Origin: Gemmatimonadota bacterium
Lineage (GTDB): Bacteria; Gemmatimonadota; Gemmatimonadetes; Gemmatimonadales; GWC2-71-9
DNA: 6,199 nucleotides
Assembly: GCA_016180765.1 (NCBI GenBank)
Contig: JACPAP010000202.1
Span: 1 to 6,199, forward strand
Direction of reading: 5' to 3'
Positions 1 to 6,199 of the stretch are shown piece after piece (the first letter of the stretch is position 1; every line of letters starts with the position of its first letter). The notes under the pieces are model-generated. The model was not told the DNA's origin. It searched no databases and was given only the letters and a program-made list of their open reading frames with translations. The position numbers and the translations under genes were made by a program.

Positions 1-715
1 CGTGATCACGGTGGCGGCCAGCGATGCCCGCGGCTACCTGGTGAGCCGTTACTCGAACTACGGATCTACGGTGGAGATCATGGCGCCCGGTGGCGACGTG
101 CAGCGCGACGACGACGGCGACGGGCAGCCCGACGGCGTGCTCAGCATGGTGCAAGGCGGTTACGCCTACTACAACGGCACCTCCATGGCGGCCCCCCACG
201 TGGCCGGCGTGGCGGCCCTCTGGCTGGCGCGCGACCCGTCGCTCACGCCGGCGCAGCTGCTGAGCCAACTCCAGGCCAACGCGTTGCCCCGGACGTCTAC
301 CGAGTGCCCCAGACCGTGCGGCGCGGGTTTGCTGAACGCGTACCAGGGGCTCGTGGTCCGCGTGCGCCTCGACCCGGACAAGACGCTCGGGAACGGTGAG
401 ACCACCACGGTGCGGGCGACCGTGACGCTCGGCGGCGCACCGCAGGCGGGCACGACCGTGACCTTCGCGACCGCGGATCGGGGCGTAGCCTCGGTCTCGC
501 CGGCGTCGGCCGTCACCAACGCCTCAGGCGAGGCGACGACCACGCTCACCGGCCATGCGCGCGGCAACACCACGGTAACCGCCACGGCGAACGGCGCCAC
601 CGGCTCGACTCCGGTCAAGGTGCCGGCCCTGTCCGCGGTGGGACTGGTGCTGCTGGTGCTGGCGCTGATCCTGGCGGCGTGGATGCGCACGCGGGCGGGG
701 GTCGCGCGTGGCTAG
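1..715 (+). CDS. Subtilisin-family (S8) secreted serine protease, C-terminal part, with Ig-like domain and exosortase sorting signal (5' partial)
   Basis: This is the C-terminal end of a secreted S8 peptidase; the frame is open to the window edge, so the GTG at base 2 need not be the start. Counting from that codon, residues 17-21 (YSNYG) and 28-31 (APGG) are typical subtilase core segments. An acidic loop (36-45, DDDGDGQPDG type) may bind calcium. Residues 59-69 (GTSMAAPHVAG) hold the catalytic Ser61; the Asp and His of the triad lie upstream, outside the window. Residues 102-112 (CPRPCGAGLLNA region, with Cys102 and Cys106) close the catalytic domain. Residues about 120-205 are Thr/Val/Gly-rich and resemble a bacterial Ig-like (Big_1/invasin) domain. 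Residues 207-231 form a C-terminal sorting signal: VPALSAVG, a hydrophobic helix, then Arg229 and Arg231. The stop codon lies inside the next gene, an exosortase, which suggests this protease is its substrate. The family call is firm; the native target of the protease is unknown. Confidence 0.93.
   Translation, partial: VITVAASDARGYLVSRYSNYGSTVEIMAPGGDVQRDDDGDGQPDGVLSMVQGGYAYYNGTSMAAPHVAGVAALWLARDPSLTPAQLLSQLQANALPRTSTECPRPCGAGLLNAYQGLVVRVRLDPDKTLGNGETTTVRATVTLGGAPQAGTTVTFATADRGVASVSPASAVTNASGEATTTLTGHARGNTTVTATANGATGSTPVKVPALSAVGLVLLVLALILAAWMRTRAGVARG
620..694 (+). other. IPTL-CTERM-like exosortase sorting signal encoded at the 3' end of the protease gene
   Basis: Residues 207-214 of the visible protease read VPALSAVG. 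They are followed by about 13 hydrophobic residues (LVLLVLALILAAW) and then a basic end with Arg229 and Arg231. Motif, transmembrane helix and basic cluster within the last 30 residues is the three-part layout of PEP-CTERM-type signals. The closest known class is IPTL-CTERM (IPTLSxWG), the partner of exosortase H. Pro, Leu, Ser and Gly match, while Ile, Thr and Trp are replaced by Val, Ala and Val. The exosortase gene directly after it supports the reading. Confidence 0.75.
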
Positions 716-1241
716 ACGCTACGCGTTGGTGCTGGCGGCCGCGGCTATCGTGCTGTGGCTTGGGTTCAGCGAAGAGGTGCTGGGATCGGCCCTGGTCTTC
801 TGGAGAATCGAAGTCGCGAAGGCCGTGGTAGCGCTGATCCATCTGGCGGGTATGGAGGCGACGCGCGAGGCCAGCGCCATCTATCACCCGGGCGGCTTCG
901 CGTACGAGATCTCCCGCGGCTGTACCGGGTTCGTGCCCGCCGCCCTGCTCGCCACCGCCATCGCGGCGTATCCCGCCAAGGGCCGGAAGCTGGCGGGCCT
1001 GCTGCTCGGCGTCCCGCTGCTGCTCGGCGTGAACCTCGCGCGGCTGATGCACCTCTACTACCTCGGGGTGCACCAGCCGCAGTGGTTCGAGACCGCCCAC
1101 CGGGTCGTGTGGGAGGGCGTCATCGTCCTGGCCGTCCTGGGGCTCTGGCTCGCGTGGACCACGTGGGCCGATCGAGGACGGGGCGCTACCCCCCGAACGA
1201 CGCGGCGGCGTTGCGAAAAGAGATCGGAGCTTGTACAGTAG
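708..1241 (+). CDS. xrtH: Exosortase/archaeosortase-family protein, probably exosortase H type
   Basis: This multi-pass inner-membrane cysteine transpeptidase/protease would process proteins carrying a C-terminal CTERM signal after their export. The 177-residue product shows the family's three conserved positions: Cys72 in SRGCTGF, Arg112 in NLARL, and His131 in ETAHRVVWEG. Hydrophobic helices are visible near residues 4-20, 30-48 (weaker), 73-90, 94-113 and 134-151, followed by a basic cytoplasmic-looking tail. The short length and lack of an extra C-terminal domain fit exosortase H (IPTLxxWG-CTERM-specific) better than the roughly 280-residue EpsH/XrtA type. The start is GTG at 708, six bases after a G-rich run (693-701) that could act as a weak ribosome binding site. 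It overlaps the protease stop by 8 bases, so translational coupling is likely. The upstream protease carries an IPTL-like signal and is the probable substrate. Family membership is clear; the H subtype is inferred from size and from the neighbour's motif. Confidence 0.85.
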   Translation: MARRYALVLAAAAIVLWLGFSEEVLGSALVFWRIEVAKAVVALIHLAGMEATREASAIYHPGGFAYEISRGCTGFVPAALLATAIAAYPAKGRKLAGLLLGVPLLLGVNLARLMHLYYLGVHQPQWFETAHRVVWEGVIVLAVLGLWLAWTTWADRGRGATPRTTRRRCEKRSELVQ

Positions 1242-1331
1242 GTTCGTCTTGCGCCCTCGAAGACGATCGTCCCAAGCAGCATGCCGTCATACCCCACACG
1301 CCGTGCGCAACGAGCGTATGGCGCGCGCCGT
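1242..1331. other. Convergent intergenic gap
   Basis: These 90 bases separate the 3' ends of the exosortase gene (plus strand) and the propeller gene (minus strand). They contain a perfect 10-base palindrome, GACGATCGTC, at 1262-1271, and a GC-only palindrome, GGCGCGCGCC, near 1321-1330. Neither has a loop or a following T-run, so I do not call an intrinsic terminator on either strand. Termination here may be Rho-dependent, which is inference only. Confidence 0.5.
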
Positions 1332-2445
1332 TTAGCGCTCCGTCAGCCAGCGGTCTTCTTCCACCTCCACCATCCGCGTGTAGTCCCGCCCGCCTACCGT
1401 GAGCGTCACCTTGTAGAGCCCGGGCCGCGCCAGCGGACCCTGTTGTTGGCCGCCGAACCCACCGCCACCACCACCCCCGGCTTGCCCCGCTTGCCGCGGC
1501 GGCGGATTGCCTCGCAGGTTCCACTGCACCCGGTTCAACCCCTGCTCCTTGGTGCCGTCCAGATTCCGAAACACCTCGCCGGTCGCCGCGTTCGCGATGG
1601 TGATCTTCACGTCGCCCGAGGCCGCGGCCTTGAGGTAATAGCCGATCGCGGCGCCGTCCGGCGCGTTCTCGCCCCGGAAGTTCTTGCTGCCCGCCACCGA
1701 CCGTGAGCGGGTGGGGTCGTTCTTCCACAGCACCGCGCTCCGCGGCTCGAACAGATGCGCGTCCTGCGCCAGGATCTCCGCGGTGAGCTGCTGCAGCGGC
1801 GTCACGTCGTCCAGGATCCAGATGCTCCGGCCGTGAGTCGAAAGCACCAGGTCATTGTCCCGCGGGTGCACCAGCACGTCGTCGAACCGGGTGCCGGGTA
1901 GGTTGGTCATGAACCGCTGCCACGACTTCCCCTCGTCCAGCGACGCGTAGAACGCGAACTCGGTGCCCAGGTAGAGCAGGCTCTTACTTCTCGGGTCCTG
2001 GCGGATGGTGTTCACGTTGCCGTACGCCGGCAAGTTGCCGGCGATGGACGTCCAGGTGCCCCCGTAGTCCCGCGTCACCCACACGTACGGCCGCAAGTCA
2101 TCGTGCCGGTGTCCGTCCACCGAGACGTAGGCCGTCCCGGGGTCGAAGTACGACGCTTCCACCCGCGAGACGTAGTACTCCTTGGTCCCGCCGGGGACGT
2201 TCTTGCCCACCTCGGTCCAGGTGGCCCCGCCGTCCCGGCTCACCTGCACGTTGCCGTCGTCGGTGCCGACCCACAGGACGCCGGGCACCAGCGGCGACTC
2301 CGCGATAGTGATGACGGTGCCCCAGGCGTTGACGCCGTCGTGCTTGGAGAGGATGCACGCGCCGGAGCGCTCGCGGCCGCAGCGAGGGAGCGTGCCCTTC
2401 TGGCCCATGATGTCGCGGGCGTCGCGATCAATGGCCTTGGTGAGA

Positions 2446-2453
2446 TCCCCGCT
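2446..2453 (-). other. Frameshift/deletion junction in the propeller gene
   Basis: On the minus strand the first frame reads L-T-P-E-Q-Q-A-G up to about base 2447. The second frame resumes at base 2447 with D-L-T-K-A-I-D-R-D. The break falls on a short run of four G (2450-2447). Keeping both frames requires a net change of 3n+1 missing bases. From memory of this family, a blade segment of about 45-55 residues (RFNWNTPIV...LFRS...GDTW...SPDLT) normally lies between these two points. Confidence 0.7.
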
Positions 2454-2482
2454 TGCTGTTCCGGCGTGAGGTTCGCGAATTG

Positions 2483-2506
2483 CCCGCCGCCACCACCCCC
2501 CCCACC
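2483..2506 (-). repeat. Second glycine-coding tract, just before the frame break
   Basis: Eight consecutive Gly codons (residues 570-577), including a run of eight C on the plus strand near 2497-2504, interrupt the propeller gene between the TGEQQNIRPR segment and FANLTPEQQ. The tract lies about 30 bases 5' (coding sense) of the frameshift junction. G-runs of this kind are prone to polymerase slippage and to sequencing error. Confidence 0.7.
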
Positions 2507-3148
2507 CGGCCCCTGCCCAGGACGCAACGGGGCCCGCGGCCGGATGTTCTGCTGCTCGCCGGTCCGCAGGTTGTAGCGGTTCACGTTCCCGTTCTGTGAC
2601 TCGGAGTACAGGACCATCCAGTCGGTGGGATCCACCTGGCTGTAGAAGCCGTCCCCGCCGCCCACCCGGTACCAGTCCTGCGCCAGGATCGGCCCGGAGC
2701 GCACGCTGCTCGGCCCGCACCAGCTGCCGTTGTCCTGGAGCCCGGTGCACACGTAGTAGGGCCGCCGCAGGTCCACCGAGGCGTGATACGGCTGACCCAC
2801 CGCCCAGCTGCGCAACGACTCCCAGGTCTCGCCCCCGTCCCAGGAGACGTCCACCGAGCCGTCGTTGCCGTACATCACGTGCCGGCTGTTGTTGGGATCG
2901 ATCCAGATGGCGTGGTGATCCACGTGGCCCTGCCCCTGCAGGGTACGCCAGGTCTTCCCCCCGTCGGTGGATTTGTACGACTGCACGCCTGCGGTGTACA
3001 CCGTGTTCTCGTCGTTGGGGTCCACCCGGATCTGGCTGAAATACATGGGCCGAGCGTTCTGGTTGGAGAGGAACTCCCAGGTACGCCCCTTGTCGTTGGA
3101 CCGCCACACGCCGGAGCACTGGGGGTCCGGCTCGGCGGGTTGCTGCTG

Positions 3149-3181
3149 GCCGCCCCCGCCACCACCACCACCACCACCCCC
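3149..3181 (-). repeat. Glycine-coding GGN/CCA triplet tract in the propeller gene
   Basis: The plus strand shows six CCA triplets at 3159-3176 flanked by C-runs. On the coding strand these give eleven consecutive Gly residues (345-355) followed by Gln-Gln-Gln. The surrounding segment (residues about 305-365) is Gly/Gln/Pro-rich and lies between two BNR blades, so it is probably a disordered loop. Similar but shorter tracts lie at 2483-2506 (eight Gly) and near 1459-1482 (eight Gly, then FGGQQQ). Confidence 0.8.
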
Positions 3182-4220
3182 GGGCGGGCTGGTCACACCA
3201 GTGGTGGGGCACTGAGGCGGGCCGCCGAAGCCACCGCCCGCTTGCTGCCCTGGGCCCCCGGCGGCTCCCTGGCCCGCTCCGCCGCCTTGGCGCTGGCCTT
3301 GGGCCACCATGCGCTCCTTGTCGGGCGCCACTTCGATCTGTGCGTAGATCAGGTTCGGATTCGAGCGTGAGAAGTCGAGCGCCACCCGGCCCATGGTGCC
3401 GTTGGGCAGCCCGTTTCCGGTCACTCGGCTCCAGCGTTCGCCGCCGTCGTCGGAGCGCCAGATGCCGCTGCCCGGCCCCCCGCCCGCGAAGCCCCACGCG
3501 GTACGGCGCCGCTGGTAGGTGGCCGCGAACAACACGTCCGGGTTCGAGGGATCCATCACCAGCTCGGTGGCGCCGGTGTGGTCGTCCACGAAGAGCACCT
3601 TCCGCCAGGTACGCCCGCCGTCGGTCGTCTTGAACGCACCGCGCTCGGCATTGGGGCCGAACAGGTGGCCGTTCGCCGCCACCCACACGACGTCCGGATT
3701 CCGCGGGTGGATCAGGATGCGCGAAATGGTCTGCGTTTCGCGGAGCGCCATGTGGGTGAAGGTCTTGGCGCCGTCGGTGGATTTGTAAATCCCGTCGCCG
3801 AAGGACGAGGACTGCCGATTGTTGGCCTCGCCGGTCCCCACCCAGACGATATCCGGGTTGGACGGGGCGACGGCGATGTCGCCGATGGACGCGGAGGAGT
3901 AGGTGTCGAAGACCGGATCGAAGGTGGTGCCGTGGTTGGTGGTCTTCCAGACGCCCCCGGTGGCGAAGCCCACGTAGAAGGTGGAGGGGTCGCTTTCGAC
4001 CGCGGCGAAGTCGTCCACTCGGCCGCCCTGGCCCACCGGCCCGATGGAGCGCCAGCGGAAGGGGCGGAGGAGGGGGTCGGTGGCCTGGTTGATCGCGGGA
4101 GCCGCAGGGGCTTGCTGCTGGCCCGGGCCGCCTTGCGCCGAGAGCAGCGCGGGCAACGGCGCCAGGATCAACAGGGTGAGCAGAGTTCGAGGGCATCGGG
4201 ACGCGGCGCGCATGGTCGGT

Positions 4221-4226
4221 TCTCCT
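4221..4226 (-). promoter_or_regulatory. Ribosome binding site of the propeller gene
   Basis: On the minus strand AGGAGA is followed by seven bases and then the ATG at 4213-4211. This strong Shine-Dalgarno match settles the start, which also begins a well-formed signal peptide. Confidence 0.8.
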
Positions 4227-4278
4227 GAACGAAATAACCCAATGTTAAGAAAAGAGGGTGCGACGGGGACGCCGGCTA

Positions 4279-4307
4279 ATTGTGCGCCACCGGCGCGTCT
4301 CCTGCAA
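4279..4307 (-). promoter_or_regulatory. Weak sigma70-like promoter candidate for the propeller gene
   Basis: On the minus strand TTGCAG (4307-4302) and CACAAT (4284-4279) are separated by 17 bases. They match the -35 and -10 consensus at three and four of six positions. The site lies about 65 bases upstream of the start codon, in a locally AT-richer stretch. Spacing is ideal but the match is modest and could be chance. Confidence 0.25.
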
Positions 4308-4407
4308 ATACGCCGGACCGGGCTCAGACGTTGGCGTGCGGGCGTCGCCGGATGACGCGGGGCGAGCGAGACCGACCTTCACGCAGTGAGGCGGGCAAGC
4401 TTCTCAG

Positions 4408-6199
4408 TCAGGGCCCAATGCCTCCGGACACGCTAAAGAGCCGGATCGAGAAAAAGCCGAAGAGGCGATTATCGGTCGCCTGGAGGTTGAGACCGGCGCC
4501 GACGAGGAGTCGGTCATTCAGGAGGCCCACCGTGGGCGCGAGGCCCAGTTCCACCTGTTCGGTGTCCATGAAGTCGAGCGACATCGCGGTGATCCCCAGG
4601 CCAATTCCCCCTACCAGATCCCGACCCAGGCCGTGGTCTTCGCCTTTCGGCCATTTCCGGTATCGGGCCATCCAGCTCATGGCTGGCGCGGCGCGGAACG
4701 CCCAATCGCTGCCTTGGCGCGTGAGCCACGCGAGACTCGCGATGAACCGCGCGTTCCAGCCGTAGGATTGGATTTGAAAGCGCCGGCTGGCCTGAAGCGC
4801 CAGCGGGATCGTGTCACGGTAGAACCGCACCGTCACCACGACGCGGTCGTTCAGGTCGCGACCCGCCCGGATGGTTTGAAGATCGAACTCGGTGTCGGCC
4901 TGGCGCTCGGCGAAGGCGATCCGCTGCTGCCCCGAGGGGATCGGGAGATTCGTGGTGGCCAGGGCTGGCGTGCTGCTCGCCAGGTTGTCCAACCAATCGA
5001 GGGCCGTGGATGCCGCCGCGGCCAGCCGGCCCGTGGCCGCGCCGATCTTCATGGCGGCCGGTCCCAGGACGGCTACCGGTCCGTTGGGAGCGGCAACGGC
5101 GGCCCGCAGCCCTGGATCCCGGAGTGCCCGCACCGCGTCCCCGAACTGTTCCATGACCGTCGCGCGGCGGCGCCACACGTCCGGATTCAGGACCCGATGA
5201 CGGACCAGCGCACTGCTCCCGCGAGCGGCTTGGGCGATCGCGGCCACGGCCTGTTGTGGCGTCATGGATGTGATCGTGGGACCGAGCAACGCGTAGCGCT
5301 CCAGCACCTGGAGCTCGACGCGAAACTCCGCCAGTAACCCGGCTAGCTGGAAGCCGAGCCCCAGGGCCGCCTGACCTTCTGGCGATGCTTCCAATGTCTG
5401 GCGCACGGATTCGAGCCACGCCTCCAGCCGGCCGTCCGCCACCTGGTCGGCGATCCGCTGGAGCTCGGACTCCGCCGTGGTGAACAACTCCCGCGCCGCC
5501 GCGACCGTGGCCTCGATCGCGGCCCGTTCGCCTTCGAACTCCGCTTCCAGGCTCAGGCGAAGCCCCTGCGCGAAGGACACGGTCTTGCCGACGGACGCGG
5601 CGAGCGCCGCGTTTCGCTCGTACAGCTGCTGCTCGGCCGCGGGAACCGCGAACTGCACCTTCTCAAACGCCACGGCCGGCCCCAGGGCCTCCTGGTTGTA
5701 GCCCGGCAGGGCGATCGCCACGGCCCCGTCCTTTCCCAGCCGGTGCGCCTGAATCTCGATGGCCAGCGCCCCCTGGGGTTTTCTCGACGTCAGCTCGGCG
5801 CCGAGCAGCTGGAGCTCCAGACCCAGTTGCTGTCCCAACCGGTCCCACTCGTAACCGCCAGCGCCAAACGCCCGGAGGCGTTGCCGAATCTCCTGCGACT
5901 CGCGCCGCACCTGGTCCGGTGACTTGCCGGCTCCCCTGAGGCGCGCCTGGATCGCCGCATCGAGAGGCGCCACCACCCGTTCCTCCAGAGCCGCCATCCG
6001 GCGGATCAGCGACAGCACCGCCTGGTAGTTTCCCGAGGCGACCGCGGCGTCCCACTCGGCGAGGGCGGCCTGGAGCGCCGCTTTCAGGTCGGGAATCGCT
6101 TCCGTGGCGTCCTTGAGCGCCGCTATCCGCTCGAGCAGAGCCGCGGTCTCCGATCGCCCTCCCTCTGGGGCGGACAGCGCCTTCTTGAGTTCGTCCTCG
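4408..6199 (-). CDS. Unrecognised protein with coiled-coil N-terminal half and beta-rich C-terminus (5' partial)
   Basis: I do not recognise this family. The frame is open to the window edge: the GTG at 6018 is preceded by 60 more in-frame codons without a stop, in the same Ala/Leu/Glu-rich helical style, so the true start is outside. Of the 596 visible residues, about 1-110 and 180-300 are rich in Ala, Leu, Glu, Gln and Arg with heptad-like spacing, indicating long helices or coiled coil. Residues about 140-190 (PQGALAIEIQ to VQFAVPAAEQ) are more mixed. An Ala/Gly-rich stretch (about 365-410) leads into a segment with alternating polar/hydrophobic strands (about 440-590), including DRVVVTVRFY, WNARFIASLAWL, QVELGLAPTVGLL, RLLVGAGLNLQA and FGFFSIRLF. 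The last 100 residues could be strands of an outer-membrane barrel or a lipid-facing sheet, but the final residue is Pro rather than the usual aromatic. No catalytic motif, Walker box or cysteine cluster is visible. It ends 194 bases upstream of the propeller gene. Confidence 0.75.
   Translation of the reverse strand, partial: EDELKKALSAPEGGRSETAALLERIAALKDATEAIPDLKAALQAALAEWDAAVASGNYQAVLSLIRRMAALEERVVAPLDAAIQARLRGAGKSPDQVRRESQEIRQRLRAFGAGGYEWDRLGQQLGLELQLLGAELTSRKPQGALAIEIQAHRLGKDGAVAIALPGYNQEALGPAVAFEKVQFAVPAAEQQLYERNAALAASVGKTVSFAQGLRLSLEAEFEGERAAIEATVAAARELFTTAESELQRIADQVADGRLEAWLESVRQTLEASPEGQAALGLGFQLAGLLAEFRVELQVLERYALLGPTITSMTPQQAVAAIAQAARGSSALVRHRVLNPDVWRRRATVMEQFGDAVRALRDPGLRAAVAAPNGPVAVLGPAAMKIGAATGRLAAAASTALDWLDNLASSTPALATTNLPIPSGQQRIAFAERQADTEFDLQTIRAGRDLNDRVVVTVRFYRDTIPLALQASRRFQIQSYGWNARFIASLAWLTRQGSDWAFRAAPAMSWMARYRKWPKGEDHGLGRDLVGGIGLGITAMSLDFMDTEQVELGLAPTVGLLNDRLLVGAGLNLQATDNRLFGFFSIRLFSVSGGIGP

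Larger units (their letters stand above)
1332..4213 (-). pseudogene. Secreted BNR/VPS10 (sortilin)-like beta-propeller protein, broken by a frameshift with probable internal deletion
   Basis: The N-terminal part (589 residues, bases 4213 to about 2447) and the C-terminal part (371 residues, about 2447 to 1332) lie in different frames of one gene. The ATG at 4213 follows an AGGAGA site. A signal peptide is visible (hydrophobic residues 11-25, cut likely after LLSA, residue 26). Asp-box/BNR motifs (S/T-x-D-x-G-x-x-W/F) occur at residues 145-152, 196-203, 254-261, 372-379, 415-422 and 457-464. Three more lie in the second part, near bases 2220-2245, 2052-2075 and 1920-1943. Family blocks DHHAIWIDP (432-440) and GLQDNGSWCGPS (491-502) are present. 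The C-terminus, after THGRSIWILDD, looks like a FlgD-type Ig fold ending in GLYKVTLTVGG. Such proteins are exported; their substrate is usually unknown, and many are annotated as glycosyl hydrolases without proof. At the break EQQAG runs into DLTKAIDRD in another frame, and the intervening family segment is absent. Both halves are otherwise undamaged, so this is either a recent mutation or an assembly error. Confidence 0.85.
4214..4407. other. Intergenic region between the coiled-coil gene and the propeller gene
   Basis: This 194-base spacer separates two genes on the same (minus) strand. It holds the ribosome binding site and candidate promoter of the downstream propeller gene. A short inverted repeat (TCAC-TGC-GTGA, near 4378-4388) lies about 20 bases past the stop of the upstream gene, but it is too short and lacks a T-run to be called a terminator. 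The spacing and the separate ribosome binding site suggest the two genes are not tightly coupled. Confidence 0.5.

Noticed and set aside
1262..1271. Palindrome GACGATCGTC as an operator or terminator
   Set aside because: It lies in the gap between convergent 3' ends, has no loop or T-run, and a single 10-base palindrome in GC-rich DNA can be chance.
755..1402. Plus-strand open frame across the exosortase gene and the convergent gap
   Set aside because: Its product is Arg/Ala/Pro-rich with no domain, and it is out of frame with the clear exosortase carrying Cys72, Arg112 and His131.
2440..2460. Programmed ribosomal frameshifting at the propeller gene break
   Set aside because: There is no convincing slippery heptamer, only a run of four G. 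A conserved protein segment is also missing at the junction, which programmed frameshifting would not explain.
3149..3181. CCA repeat as a CRISPR-like or intergenic satellite repeat
   Set aside because: It is a coding triplet tract for glycine with no spacers and lies in frame within the propeller gene.
2450..4196. Long open frame on the minus strand (start at 4196) overlapping the N-terminal half of the propeller gene
   Set aside because: Upstream of base 2447 this frame gives Arg/Pro/His-rich, low-complexity protein and is a high-GC shadow of the real frame. Only its portion from about 2447 to 1332 is genuine, and that is the 3' half of the propeller gene.
2596..4228. Several plus-strand open frames antisense to the propeller gene
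   Set aside because: They mirror the codon structure of the opposite strand, contain polyproline or polythreonine from the Gly tracts, and show no domains or ribosome binding sites.

Overview
The window is GC-rich bacterial DNA whose coding sequences carry secreted-protein signals. One secreted, glycine-rich, BNR/sortilin-type beta-propeller protein has a signal peptide ending 'LLSAQG'. Proteins of this kind are common in Gemmatimonadota and Acidobacteriota. That assignment is an inference from protein style; no rRNA or marker gene is present. There are no tRNA or rRNA genes, CRISPR arrays, insertion sequences or phage genes.

Layout. (1) Bases 1-715, plus strand: the C-terminal part of a subtilisin-family (S8) secreted protease. 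It holds the catalytic-Ser block, a bacterial Ig-like domain and a C-terminal sorting signal (VPALSAVG, a hydrophobic helix, then Arg residues) resembling the IPTL-CTERM signal. (2) Bases 708-1241, plus strand, overlapping the protease by 8 bases: a small exosortase/archaeosortase-family membrane protein with Cys72, Arg112 and His131, best matching the short exosortase H type. (3) A 90-base convergent gap. (4) Bases 1332-4213, minus strand: a large secreted BNR/VPS10-like propeller protein. Its reading frame breaks at about base 2448, where roughly 45-55 family-conserved residues also seem to be missing. (5) A 194-base gap with a good ribosome binding site and a weak promoter candidate for gene 4. 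(6) Bases 4408-6199, minus strand: the C-terminal 596 residues of an unrecognised protein, helical/coiled-coil in its first half and beta-rich at its end. Its 5' end lies outside the window.

How the genes relate. The protease and exosortase look like a substrate-enzyme pair: the protease would be exported, held in the inner membrane by its C-terminal helix, and cut or transferred by the exosortase encoded directly after it. The propeller protein and the coiled-coil protein lie on the other strand and have no evident functional link to the pair, beyond the propeller also being exported. The two most useful observations are the overlapping protease/exosortase pair with a non-canonical sorting motif, and the apparent internal deletion with frameshift in the propeller gene.
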